Shown here in pieces: positions 32,455 to 40,939 of a DNA stretch of 64,000 nt. The notes under the pieces are model-generated. The model was not told the DNA's origin. It searched no databases and saw only the letters and a list, made by a program, of their open reading frames with translations. The position numbers were made by a program, and so were the translations under genes. Each line of letters starts with the position of its first letter. Within the stretch, counting starts at the first letter, position 1. This DNA comes from a bacterium (GTDB taxonomy: Bacteria > 4484-113 > JAFGCY01): the NCBI GenBank assembly GCA_020849855.1, contig JADZFO010000051.1:1-64000 (forward strand), in the 5' to 3' direction.

Positions 32455-35400
32455 GCTGCCCCCCCAGCATGAAGACAGCGGACTGGTCGACAACCTGCGC
32501 CTTGAAGAAGGCAGCATACCGGCCGGTACATCTGCTGAAGAAGCCGCCCGACTGCGCCGCATTGAAAGCGGCATCATCGTGCGCCCGGGGCTGTTCCCAA
32601 GCATAGTCAACTACTGCGTATCCAACCCTTTCATCACGATAGCCGGCATCGGCCTGATCGTGCTGCTGGGCATCCTCAGCCTGCGACAGCTGAAGCTCGA
32701 CGCGCTGCCTGACCTATCCGACAACCAGGTCGTGGTGATTGCCGACTGGATGGGCCGTTCGCCTGAGGTGATTGACGACCAGGTGGCCTATCCGCTCAGC
32801 ACCCTGCTGGCGGCGTTGCCCCACATCAAGGACATCCGGACCATGAGCAGCTTCGGCGTCTGCATGGTCTACATCATCTTTGACGACGAAGTGGATATCT
32901 ACTGGGCCCGCACCAGGGTGGGAGAACGCCTGGCCCTGGCCCGCGACCGCCTGCCTGCCGGAGTAACGCCGATGATGGGCCCGGAGGGCACCGGCGTCGG
33001 CCATGTCTACTGGTACCTGGTGGAGAACGACTCCGACCCGAATACACCGGCCTATGACCTGGCCCAGCTGCGCTCGCTGCAGGACTGGTACATCCGTTAC
33101 CAGCTCAGCACCGTGCCGGGCGTGGCCGAGGTGGCCAGCGGCGGCGGCTTCGAGCGTGAGTACCACGTCGACCTTGACCCCCTGCTGCTGCGCAAGTACA
33201 TGATCATGCCGGACCAGGTGCGCACGGCCCTGGAGAAGTCCAACAGCGACGTGGGCGCGCGGGTGCTGGAAAACAGCGACCTGGAATTCTATGTCCGCTC
33301 GCGCGGCTATCTGGGCAGCGGGCGCGAGACGACCGCCGGCGAGAATTCAGCCGGGGCGGCGCTGGCCCGTGGCGCGGACGCCGTGATGGCCGACCTGCGG
33401 CAGGTTGTGGTGACACACGACCAGGGCGGCACGCCCGTGCGCCTTGGCATGCTGGGGAAGGTGCAGCTGGGCTCCGCCCAGCGCCGCGGTGTGATTGACC
33501 ACGACGGCACTGGCGAGGCAGTCACCGGCATCATCGTCATGCGCTACGGCGAGAACGCCAAGAGCGTCATCGACGCGGTCAAGGAAAAGCTGGTTGAGGT
33601 CCGGCGCGGACTGCCGGAAGGCGTTGTTGTCACCACGGCCCATGACCGCTCCTGGCTGATCGAAAAGAGCGTCGAGACCCTGACGGACTCACTGGTCGAG
33701 GAAGGCCTGGTCGTCATCGCGGTGATCCTGCTCTTCCTGCTTTCCGTGCGCCCCAGCCTGGTTGTCATCTCCACCCTGCCCGTCGCGGTTCTGCTGGGCT
33801 TCATCGGCATGTATCTGCTGGACATCTCCAGCAACATCATGAGCCTGGGTGGCGTGGCCATTGCGGTCGGCGTGATCGTGGACGACGGCATCGTGATGAC
33901 CGAGAACTGCCACCGGCACCTGGCGGAGCTTTGGGACCGCTGCCGCCGTGAGGGTCGCCGGCCCAGCGGGGCTGAAGTCACACTGACCATCAAGCGCGCA
34001 GCGCAGCAGATCAGCAAGCCGGCCTTCGTCACCACCCTGATCATCATCTGCGGCTTTGCCCCGGTCTTCTTCCTCACCGGCCAGGAAGGCAAGCTCTTCA
34101 CCCCGCTGGCCTGGACCAAGAGCCTGGTGATGATCGCCTCGGCCCTGATGGCGGTCACCTTTGTGCCGGTAATGATGCGCCTGCTGATGCGCACGCGCAT
34201 GCTGCCTGAGGAAAACAACCCGCTGAACAAGGTCCTCAACCGCATCTACGAGCCGCCCCTGCGCCTGGCCCTGGAGCTGCGCTGGCTGACCATAGGCCTG
34301 GCTGTCGCCGCCCTGCTGCTGTCCTGGCCGGTCTACCGCAGCCTGGGCAGCGAGTTCATGCCTAACCTCAACGAGGGCGAGCTGGTCTATATGCCGACCA
34401 CGCTGCCCAATGTGACGGCTACCGAAGCCAAGCGCCTGACCCAGCTTACCGACCGCATCATGATGCAGCACCCGATGGTGGCCAACGTGGTTGGCAAGGC
34501 CGGCCGCGCCGATACCGCGACGGACCCGGCCCCCCTGAGCATGATCGAGAGCTTCGTGCAGTTCCGCGAGGTGCTGGAGCACCGGCCCTTCCCCGGCTGG
34601 GACGCGGGCCCGGCAGGCATCACGGCCTGGCTGGCCAGCCGCAGCTGGAAGGAGTTGCCGGCCTGGAGCCCGGAGTTTGAGGACAAGGCCATCTGGATCG
34701 CTTCAGAGAAGAAGCTCTATTCCGGCGCCGGCGGAAGCTGGCGCGAGATAGACGAGCGCTACCGCGACTATGACACCAGCGATATCCGCAACGACCTGGA
34801 CGGCATGATCCGCGTACCGGGCATGACCAACGGCTGGACCATGCCCATCATCAACCGCATCCAGATGCTGGCGACGGGCGTGCGGACGGACCTTGGCATC
34901 AAGATTTACGGCTCCGATGCGGAGCAGCTCAGCCAGCTGGCGCTGCAGGCGGCGCGGATCGCCGAGAACGTCCGGGGCATCAAGGACGCCTTCCCCGAGA
35001 AGCTCACCGGCGGCCGTTATCTGGATGTGGAGATCGACCGCGAGGCCTGCGCCCGCTATGGCCTGAACATTGGCGAAGTGCAGTCCATGCTGGAGATGAG
35101 CATTGGGGGCATGGCCGCGACAACAACCGTTGAGGGCCGCGAACGCTACCGCGTGCAGCTGCGCTATGCGGCGGACTTCCGCGACAGCCCGCAGGCGATC
35201 GGTGAGATGCTGGTCGACACGCCGCACCAGGGGGCTATCCCGCTGCGCACTGTGGCCAAGGTCAGCTACAGCTCGGGGCCAAGTATGGTGGCAGCGGAGA
35301 ACGGCCTGCTGCGCTCGGTGGTCTTCGCCAATGTGCGTGACCGTGACCTGGTGGGCACGGTGGAGGACCTGACGCAGCAGCTTGAAAAGGGCCTGAACCT

Positions 35401-35998
35401 GCCGCCGGGCTACTACTTCCGCATCGCCGGCCAGTGGGAGAACATCGAGCGGGCCCGCGAGCGCCTAGCCATCCTGATGCCGGTCGTGCTGCTGATCGTG
35501 TTCATCTTCCTGTACTTCACCTTCAATGACATGACCGATACCCTGGTCGTGCTGGTCAGCCTGCCCTTCGCCTTCATCGGCGGTGTCTGGCTGATCTACC
35601 TGCTCGACATAAACATCTCGGTCGCAGTATGGGTGGGCTTCATCGCCTTATATGGCACAGCAGTAAACACCGGTGTATTGATGATGGTGTATCTGCAGGA
35701 GGCCCTGGACCACCGCCTGGTGAAGGGCTGGCTGCGCCCGGGCGATATCTACAGCGCCACCATTGAGGGCGCCGCCAAGCGTCTGCGGCCGAAGCTGATG
35801 ACCGTCTCCTGCTCGCTGGTGGGCCTGCTGCCCCTGATGTGGGCCAAGGGCATCGGCGCCGATGTGATGAAGCCGGTTGCCGCGCCGCTGATCGGCGGCA
35901 TGCTGAGCAGCACCGTCATGGTGCTCTTCGTCATCCCGGTGCTCTTCTTCTGGGTCCGCAGCTGGCAGTACAGAAAGCTCGTCCGGCGTCCGTCTTAA
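32447..35998 (+). CDS. cusA: CusA-like heavy-metal RND efflux pump
   Basis: A 1183-residue inner-membrane proton-driven exporter of the HME-RND family, with twelve membrane segments in the usual 1+5 / 1+5 layout. The proton-relay segment is GVIVDDGIVMTENCHRHL. All three methionines that bind Cu(I)/Ag(I) in E. coli CusA (M573, M623, M672) are present in equivalent contexts: M649 (YMPTTLP), M699 (PLSMIE) and M807 (RIQMLATG). Compared with CusA there are about 58 extra residues between the second and third of these, in the porter domain (AWLASRSWKELPAWSPEF...). ATG at 32447 overlaps the cusB stop. Substrate is therefore most likely monovalent copper or silver. Confidence 0.94.
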   Translation: MAELPPQHEDSGLVDNLRLEEGSIPAGTSAEEAARLRRIESGIIVRPGLFPSIVNYCVSNPFITIAGIGLIVLLGILSLRQLKLDALPDLSDNQVVVIADWMGRSPEVIDDQVAYPLSTLLAALPHIKDIRTMSSFGVCMVYIIFDDEVDIYWARTRVGERLALARDRLPAGVTPMMGPEGTGVGHVYWYLVENDSDPNTPAYDLAQLRSLQDWYIRYQLSTVPGVAEVASGGGFEREYHVDLDPLLLRKYMIMPDQVRTALEKSNSDVGARVLENSDLEFYVRSRGYLGSGRETTAGENSAGAALARGADAVMADLRQVVVTHDQGGTPVRLGMLGKVQLGSAQRRGVIDHDGTGEAVTGIIVMRYGENAKSVIDAVKEKLVEVRRGLPEGVVVTTAHDRSWLIEKSVETLTDSLVEEGLVVIAVILLFLLSVRPSLVVISTLPVAVLLGFIGMYLLDISSNIMSLGGVAIAVGVIVDDGIVMTENCHRHLAELWDRCRREGRRPSGAEVTLTIKRAAQQISKPAFVTTLIIICGFAPVFFLTGQEGKLFTPLAWTKSLVMIASALMAVTFVPVMMRLLMRTRMLPEENNPLNKVLNRIYEPPLRLALELRWLTIGLAVAALLLSWPVYRSLGSEFMPNLNEGELVYMPTTLPNVTATEAKRLTQLTDRIMMQHPMVANVVGKAGRADTATDPAPLSMIESFVQFREVLEHRPFPGWDAGPAGITAWLASRSWKELPAWSPEFEDKAIWIASEKKLYSGAGGSWREIDERYRDYDTSDIRNDLDGMIRVPGMTNGWTMPIINRIQMLATGVRTDLGIKIYGSDAEQLSQLALQAARIAENVRGIKDAFPEKLTGGRYLDVEIDREACARYGLNIGEVQSMLEMSIGGMAATTTVEGRERYRVQLRYAADFRDSPQAIGEMLVDTPHQGAIPLRTVAKVSYSSGPSMVAAENGLLRSVVFANVRDRDLVGTVEDLTQQLEKGLNLPPGYYFRIAGQWENIERARERLAILMPVVLLIVFIFLYFTFNDMTDTLVVLVSLPFAFIGGVWLIYLLDINISVAVWVGFIALYGTAVNTGVLMMVYLQEALDHRLVKGWLRPGDIYSATIEGAAKRLRPKLMTVSCSLVGLLPLMWAKGIGADVMKPVAAPLIGGMLSSTVMVLFVIPVLFFWVRSWQYRKLVRRPS

Positions 35999-36019
35999 CC
36001 TGGGCCGGGCCGGCCCGAA

Positions 36020-36025
36020 TATAAT
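36020..36025 (+). promoter_or_regulatory. -10 hexamer of rodA
   Basis: A perfect TATAAT ends 6 nt before the GTG start of rodA; no Shine-Dalgarno sequence is present. A TTAACC lies about 19 bp upstream as a possible -35 element. Confidence 0.65.
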
Positions 36026-36031
36026 CCCGGC

Positions 36032-37150
36032 GTGGGAAGATTCCTCTTCGACTGGCCCCTCTTCATCATGGGACTGCTTTTGTCCCTGTGCGGGCTTGTC
36101 TTCGTTTACAGCGCGACCTGGCAGGAGATGGACCCGCCGGGGCCCTACTTCTCACGCAAGTTCATTGTCCAGACCATAGCCTTTATGCTGGCCCTGCTGG
36201 CCTTCCATTTCCTGCGGCGCTGGAAATGGAACATCCGGCCCACATCCTGGATCTGGTTCGCCTACGGCGCAATCATGCTGTTGCTGGGCGTTGTGCTGAT
36301 CCCGGGTGTCAGCGGCGGCACGGCGAACTCCTGGATCGTTCTGGGGCCGGTCAACCTGCAGCCCAGCGAGTTCGCCAAGGTGATATTCATCATGCTGCTG
36401 GCCTGGATGTACAGCGGCGAGGCCGGCCAGATCCAGGCCGCCTACTTCCGCGCGCTGGGCATTCTGGTCAGCATGGTGGGCATCCTGCTTTTGCAGCCTG
36501 ACCTTGGCACCAGCATGGTCTTTGTCTTTACCTTCTTCCTGATGAGCCTGGCCGCCGGGGTAAAGGGGCGCCTGCTGCTGCTGACGATGCTGGGCATGTT
36601 CCTGCTGGCCCTGCCGGCCTGGTTCTTTGTGCTGCACGACTATCAGAAGAACCGCCTGAAGATCTTCATCTTCCACGACACCGACCCGCAGGGCATTGGC
36701 TACCAGGTGAACCAGAGCGAGATCGCCGTCGGCAGCGGCGGTGTGTGGGGCAAGGGCTTCCTGCAGGGCACCCAGAACCGCGGGGACTTTGTCCCCGAGG
36801 ACGAGAACGACTTCATCTTCACGGTCATCGCCGAGGAGTTCGGCCTCTTCGGCTGCAGCATCGTGCTGCTGCTATTCCTGCTGCTGATCGCGCGGGTGCT
36901 GGCGCTGAGCCGAAGCGCCCAGAGCCAGTATGAGCGCATGCTCTGCTTTGGCGCGGCCGGCGTGTTCCTGTTCCAGCTATATGTCAGCGTGGGCATGACC
37001 ATGCGCCTGTCGCCGGTCACCGGAATCCCCCTGCCCTTCATCAGCGCCGGCGGCTCGGCACTGATCGCCATGTGGGTCCTGCTGGCCATCCTGGAATCGA
37101 TCTACCTGACCAGCCGACGGGTCAACCGGCCGGGCAAAAGCCTGCGCTAG
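36032..37150 (+). CDS. rodA: SEDS-family peptidoglycan glycosyltransferase RodA/FtsW
   Basis: A 372-residue polytopic membrane protein with ten hydrophobic segments. Typical SEDS motifs are present: NSWIVLGPVNLQPSEFAK, LLQPDLGTSMVF, the essential Asp of the large loop (VPEDENDFIFTVIAEEFGL) and the C-terminal SPVTGIPLPFISAGGSALIA. SEDS proteins polymerise lipid II into glycan strands together with a class B PBP. I favour RodA over FtsW from the loop sequence and length, but no mreB, pbp2 or division genes are nearby to decide. The GTG start and the adjacent TATAAT predict a leaderless mRNA independent of the copper operon. Confidence 0.9.
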   Translation: MGRFLFDWPLFIMGLLLSLCGLVFVYSATWQEMDPPGPYFSRKFIVQTIAFMLALLAFHFLRRWKWNIRPTSWIWFAYGAIMLLLGVVLIPGVSGGTANSWIVLGPVNLQPSEFAKVIFIMLLAWMYSGEAGQIQAAYFRALGILVSMVGILLLQPDLGTSMVFVFTFFLMSLAAGVKGRLLLLTMLGMFLLALPAWFFVLHDYQKNRLKIFIFHDTDPQGIGYQVNQSEIAVGSGGVWGKGFLQGTQNRGDFVPEDENDFIFTVIAEEFGLFGCSIVLLLFLLLIARVLALSRSAQSQYERMLCFGAAGVFLFQLYVSVGMTMRLSPVTGIPLPFISAGGSALIAMWVLLAILESIYLTSRRVNRPGKSLR

Positions 37151-37164
37151 GCCTGCATGGAGGC

Positions 37165-37198
37165 AAAAAAGAGGGCCCTGTCTGGCAGGACAGGGCCC
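37165..37198 (-). terminator. Terminator between rodA and the first glycine-rich lipoprotein gene
   Basis: GGGCCCTGTC (37173-37182) and GACAGGGCCC (37189-37198) form a perfect 10-bp stem with a 6-base loop. On the minus strand it is followed by TCTTTTTTGCC, a good U-tract, so it ends the lipoprotein transcript. It probably stops rodA transcription as well. Confidence 0.85.
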
Positions 37199-37223
37199 GG
37201 AGGTGCCATCCAAGGCAGAGCAG

Positions 37224-40200
37224 TTAGGGATCTGTGATGTAGATGAGCTGGATTGCCGTCGTCCAGTTGGGCGGACAGGCAATACGCCAGATCGGGTCAG
37301 GCATCAGGCCGCCGAAGTCGAGGTTCTGTTCCACCGGGTCATCACCCGGCAGATGCGTCACCTCATCCAGGGCGCCAAGGTACATGGTACTCAGGTCACC
37401 GGGGTCGCGCAGATCAAGATATCCACCCAGCGTTGTGGCCAGCAGCTCGCGGTTCTCACGGATGAACAGGCGGCTGCTGAGCAGGCCCAGCGGGTCGCCT
37501 TCCGTCAGGTTGACCTGGCTGAAGTCCATCTCCAGCGAGACGGTCTGGTCACTGCTGGTGTTCTGCATCTGGAAATAGGTGGTGTTCGAGAGCAGGTCCG
37601 TATCCCAGAAAGCGCCGTTCGCCACCGGCACATGCCAGGTGAAGGGCACTGTGCCGACCTGGGTCAGCGTGGAGAGGCTGAAGAGCACGGCATCGCCGCT
37701 GAAACCATCCGCTATGTACTCGGGCCCAGGGCCGCTGTCCTCAGGGAGGATTGAGCTGAGCGGGATGAACCACTCGACCGGACAGACATCCTCGCCGGAG
37801 AAACCGTTCAGGCCGCTGTTTTGCTGCGGGTCCGCGCCAAGGGCAACGGCCTGGCCACCCGGGCCGGGCGCGCCGCCGTTGCAGCCGTCGCCGCCGTTTC
37901 CGCCGTTGCCGCCGCTGGCCTGGGCCGAGCCTTCTGCACCCTCAGTAAGCAGAACGTCCGTCCCGCTCGCAGCGCCGGCCTGACCGCCCTGTGAGGTGGC
38001 CGCGCCACCATCGCCGCCGTCGCCGCCGGCTTCAACCTTGAGGCAGGCTCCACCGGCCTGGCCCAGGCCGCCGGTGGAGATCGCCGCGCCGCCATCACCG
38101 CTGGTCGCCCCGCCGCCGCTGGTACCAGCCAGGGCGCCAAAGCTGGCATCGCCGCCTTCACCGCCGATCGCCGTCGCGTCGCCGCCATTGCCGCCGGTTC
38201 CGCCGCAGGGGCAGAGATTCAGGCCACCGTCGCCGCCAAGGGCAGTGGCGCTGCCGCCATGGCCCGCGCGCACTGCAGCCAGGTTCAGGCTGCTGAGGCC
38301 GGCGACTTCGCCGCGGACAAAGATACCAAAGAACACGTCGGCGCCATCGCCGCCCTCGGCGCTCGCCAGGCAGCCTTCGGTGGCTTCGCAGCCATTCGTA
38401 CCAGCGGCGCCGATTGCGACGGCTGCGCCGCCGTCGCCACCCTTGCCGGGGTCGATGTCCAGGCTGCCGTTCTCGAGCGCGATGCCGGTGGCGGAGGTGA
38501 AGCGGAAGCGACCCGGCAGGCCGCCCTGTCCACCCTGGGCAAAGGCCGGGCAGCAGACCGGAGCGCTGGCGTTGCCGCCCCGGCCGCCTTCCGCCATGCT
38601 GAGGCTGACATTGCTGAAGCTCAGTTGCTCGCCGCTGTGGATGCGCAGGCGGTAAGCATCACCGCCGCGGGCGCCAAAGGCGCTGCAGTCGGTGACGTCC
38701 GGCGCCGGCCGGCCGGCCGGCCCGGTCAGGCTCCATTCTGTGCAGTTGATGTCTGCGTCATTGGCATAGATGCGGTAGACCACCCGCTGGACGCCCGGGC
38801 TGGCCAGGGGCTGCTGGCCCCAGTCGCCGCTGAGCTGCCAGATGTGCTCGGCCGCGCTGGCGCTGCGGCTTTCCAGGCCACGCGGGCTGCCGCCGCTGAA
38901 GGTCAGGCCCTGCGAACGCAGCTGGCTGCCTTCGCGCAGGGGACCGCCCTGCTGCTCATGCATCAGGGTGAAGGGATAGCTCCCCGGGTTCATGTCTGTA
39001 TCTGTATCGGTAACCACGCTCTGGGGATCGACCAGCTCAGCCGGGCTTTCCACCAGATAGAAGTTGCCGGCGTTCTCAAGCTGCGAGTCAGGACCGAAGG
39101 TCACATCTCCATGCGCCTCGATCTTGATCGACCAGGCATCGTTGCCGCTGCCGGCGGGGTTGGGGGTGCTGGTCTGCAGTGTCAGCTTGCCATTAACCGT
39201 AAGGTCGCCCTCAACAATGATGTAAAGGTCGCAGTCGACAGCTTTCAGTTCGCCATCGATGGTCAGGTCATTGGAGAAGGTCAGCACGGAGCAGTCCTCG
39301 ACCTCGCTGATCTCAGCATCCGGTACAAGGACCGGGTTGGTGAAGGTCGTGTCTTCGCTGATCGTGGCGGGCAGCAGCTCCGTTCCCAGCGGCGTGGCCA
39401 GCAGCGTGCGGGAGTTGCGGTCAACATTCGGATTTGGTGTGGCGCTGTCCTGCGCCCGCACCGCAAAGGCATACTGCGTGCCGTTGGTCAGGCCGGTGAC
39501 CTGTCCGCTGAGTGTGCCGGCCGGGAAGCTCAGGAAGCTGGTGCTGTTGAAGTCGACCGTGCCGCCTTCATTGAAGTACACGCGGTAGCTGACCGGCGGT
39601 GAAGTCGCGTCGGTGGCCTCGCCCCAGGTCACATTGGCGCTGCCATCACCGGCATCCACGCTGATGATGCCGGGGTTCTGGAAATCGGTCCACACCGGGG
39701 CAATGATGTCGCCGGTGATCCCGCCGCTGACATTAACCGAGTTGGAGGCAATGCCGGACTCCGCTGTGCCGCTGGGGTCAGAAACCGGCCGGACCCAGAC
39801 CAGGGAATCCTCGGGCTCGATCAGCGCGGACACGGAAGCGTCATAGCCCAGCCGCACCTGCGAAGGATCACCAAGGCGCTGCACCTCCGGGCTGCCAGCG
39901 CCCGGGGCAAAGGGGAAGCTCAGCAGCAGCTCAGCGGCACCGTTATCGCCCGCGTCATAGTCTTCCTGAGTGCCGCGGTAGATCTCGAAAGCATCGACGC
40001 GGGTCAGGAAGTTCAGGCCGATGGGAGTAAGGTCCTGAACATTGATGCGGCCATCGGCGCTGCCGTCGACCACAGCTTCAATGGAGTTAGGCGAGGCTTC
40101 AGGCACCTGATCGCCAAAGCGGATGCCGATGGGGGTCAGGTCGCTGACGGCGACGCGGCCATCCTGGTTGTAGTCGCCAACGTTGTAATAGCTGAAGGTT

Positions 40201-40790
40201 ACAGAACCTGAGTCAGTGTCGACATCCAGGTCCGGGATGCGGCTGGGTTCAGCCTTGGGGGCCTTGCTGCTGCTGCGCTGCACGGTCGCCGGGCCCGGCA
40301 CAAAGCGGAAGGACACGATCTCAAAACTGCCGCTGGCGCCGGAATTCGTATCCAGCTCCGGCAGTACCGCCGCGAAGTAAGCCGTGGCGCGCCCATTGGC
40401 CCGGGCCGGCTCGTTCAGCAGCGAAAGATGCAGCAGAGCCCCGTCGCCCGCCGGCCAGTCAGAGGGCCGCGTTTCCAGGGGATGGCTGTCCCTGGAGTCA
40501 TACTCCAGCTCCAGGAATGCAGCCCGCAGATCTGAGGCGTTCTGGCTGCTGACGCTGACCAGGGTCTCAGCACCGCTGCGGGTGACCTGGAGCTGGAAGT
40601 CGGAAGCCCCGCCATAGCGGAATGACTCATCCAGCACACGCAGGACAAAGCCATCCCTGCGCGCCGCAATGCGGCCAGGCTCTTCAACTGGCGCGCCAGC
40701 AGTACTGCTCAGGCTGTTGCCTGCGCCACCGCAACCAGTCAGCAGCGCAGCCAAAAGCAGCACCGCCTTCAGGTGATTTTGCCTTTTCAT
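37224..40790 (-). CDS. Giant lipoprotein with cohesin-like, dockerin, FN3-like and PGRS-like regions (copy A)
   Basis: A 1188-residue surface lipoprotein, lipidated at C20 (LLTGCGG). Order: a cohesin-like region (about 45-165, with LELEYDSRDSHPLE and GASGSFEIVSFRF), a dockerin pair (DYNQDGRVAVSD and DGSADGRINVQD), an FN3-like region with TQYAFAVRAQDSA, a beta-strand region, and a glycine-rich region (about 780-1040). The last is made of GG-x-GG-x-A-x-A-x-GG units with spaced cysteines (CPAFAQGGQGG, CEATEGC, NLCPCGGTGGNGGD). The C-terminal domain of about 150 residues ends in IQLIYITDP. GGAGG lies 8 nt before the ATG at 40790; the frame is open further upstream without coding character. Tandem paralogue of the next gene. 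Function unknown. Confidence 0.82.
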   Translation of the reverse strand: MKRQNHLKAVLLLAALLTGCGGAGNSLSSTAGAPVEEPGRIAARRDGFVLRVLDESFRYGGASDFQLQVTRSGAETLVSVSSQNASDLRAAFLELEYDSRDSHPLETRPSDWPAGDGALLHLSLLNEPARANGRATAYFAAVLPELDTNSGASGSFEIVSFRFVPGPATVQRSSSKAPKAEPSRIPDLDVDTDSGSVTFSYYNVGDYNQDGRVAVSDLTPIGIRFGDQVPEASPNSIEAVVDGSADGRINVQDLTPIGLNFLTRVDAFEIYRGTQEDYDAGDNGAAELLLSFPFAPGAGSPEVQRLGDPSQVRLGYDASVSALIEPEDSLVWVRPVSDPSGTAESGIASNSVNVSGGITGDIIAPVWTDFQNPGIISVDAGDGSANVTWGEATDATSPPVSYRVYFNEGGTVDFNSTSFLSFPAGTLSGQVTGLTNGTQYAFAVRAQDSATPNPNVDRNSRTLLATPLGTELLPATISEDTTFTNPVLVPDAEISEVEDCSVLTFSNDLTIDGELKAVDCDLYIIVEGDLTVNGKLTLQTSTPNPAGSGNDAWSIKIEAHGDVTFGPDSQLENAGNFYLVESPAELVDPQSVVTDTDTDMNPGSYPFTLMHEQQGGPLREGSQLRSQGLTFSGGSPRGLESRSASAAEHIWQLSGDWGQQPLASPGVQRVVYRIYANDADINCTEWSLTGPAGRPAPDVTDCSAFGARGGDAYRLRIHSGEQLSFSNVSLSMAEGGRGGNASAPVCCPAFAQGGQGGLPGRFRFTSATGIALENGSLDIDPGKGGDGGAAVAIGAAGTNGCEATEGCLASAEGGDGADVFFGIFVRGEVAGLSSLNLAAVRAGHGGSATALGGDGGLNLCPCGGTGGNGGDATAIGGEGGDASFGALAGTSGGGATSGDGGAAISTGGLGQAGGACLKVEAGGDGGDGGAATSQGGQAGAASGTDVLLTEGAEGSAQASGGNGGNGGDGCNGGAPGPGGQAVALGADPQQNSGLNGFSGEDVCPVEWFIPLSSILPEDSGPGPEYIADGFSGDAVLFSLSTLTQVGTVPFTWHVPVANGAFWDTDLLSNTTYFQMQNTSSDQTVSLEMDFSQVNLTEGDPLGLLSSRLFIRENRELLATTLGGYLDLRDPGDLSTMYLGALDEVTHLPGDDPVEQNLDFGGLMPDPIWRIACPPNWTTAIQLIYITDP

Positions 40791-40891
40791 CAAGCCGGCC
40801 TCCAGATATGAAGCGCACAGTGGGTTATTCAGCCGGACGGCGCAGGGGCCTGCGCCTCTGCCCAAGTTTAACAAATGGCCGGATTGAAGCC

Positions 40892-40939
40892 AACGCTGCG
40901 GCCGGGCAGTCGCAGGATAACTGCCCGGCCGCCAGCGTT
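40892..40939 (-). terminator. Long hairpin after lipoprotein copy B
   Basis: AACGCTG plus CGGCCGGGCAGT (40892-40910) pairs with ACTGCCCGGCCG and AGCGTT (40920-40939), about 18 paired bases with a small bulge. It follows the stop codon of copy B directly. There is no clear U-tract on the minus strand, so it may stabilise the 3' end rather than terminate alone. Confidence 0.5.
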
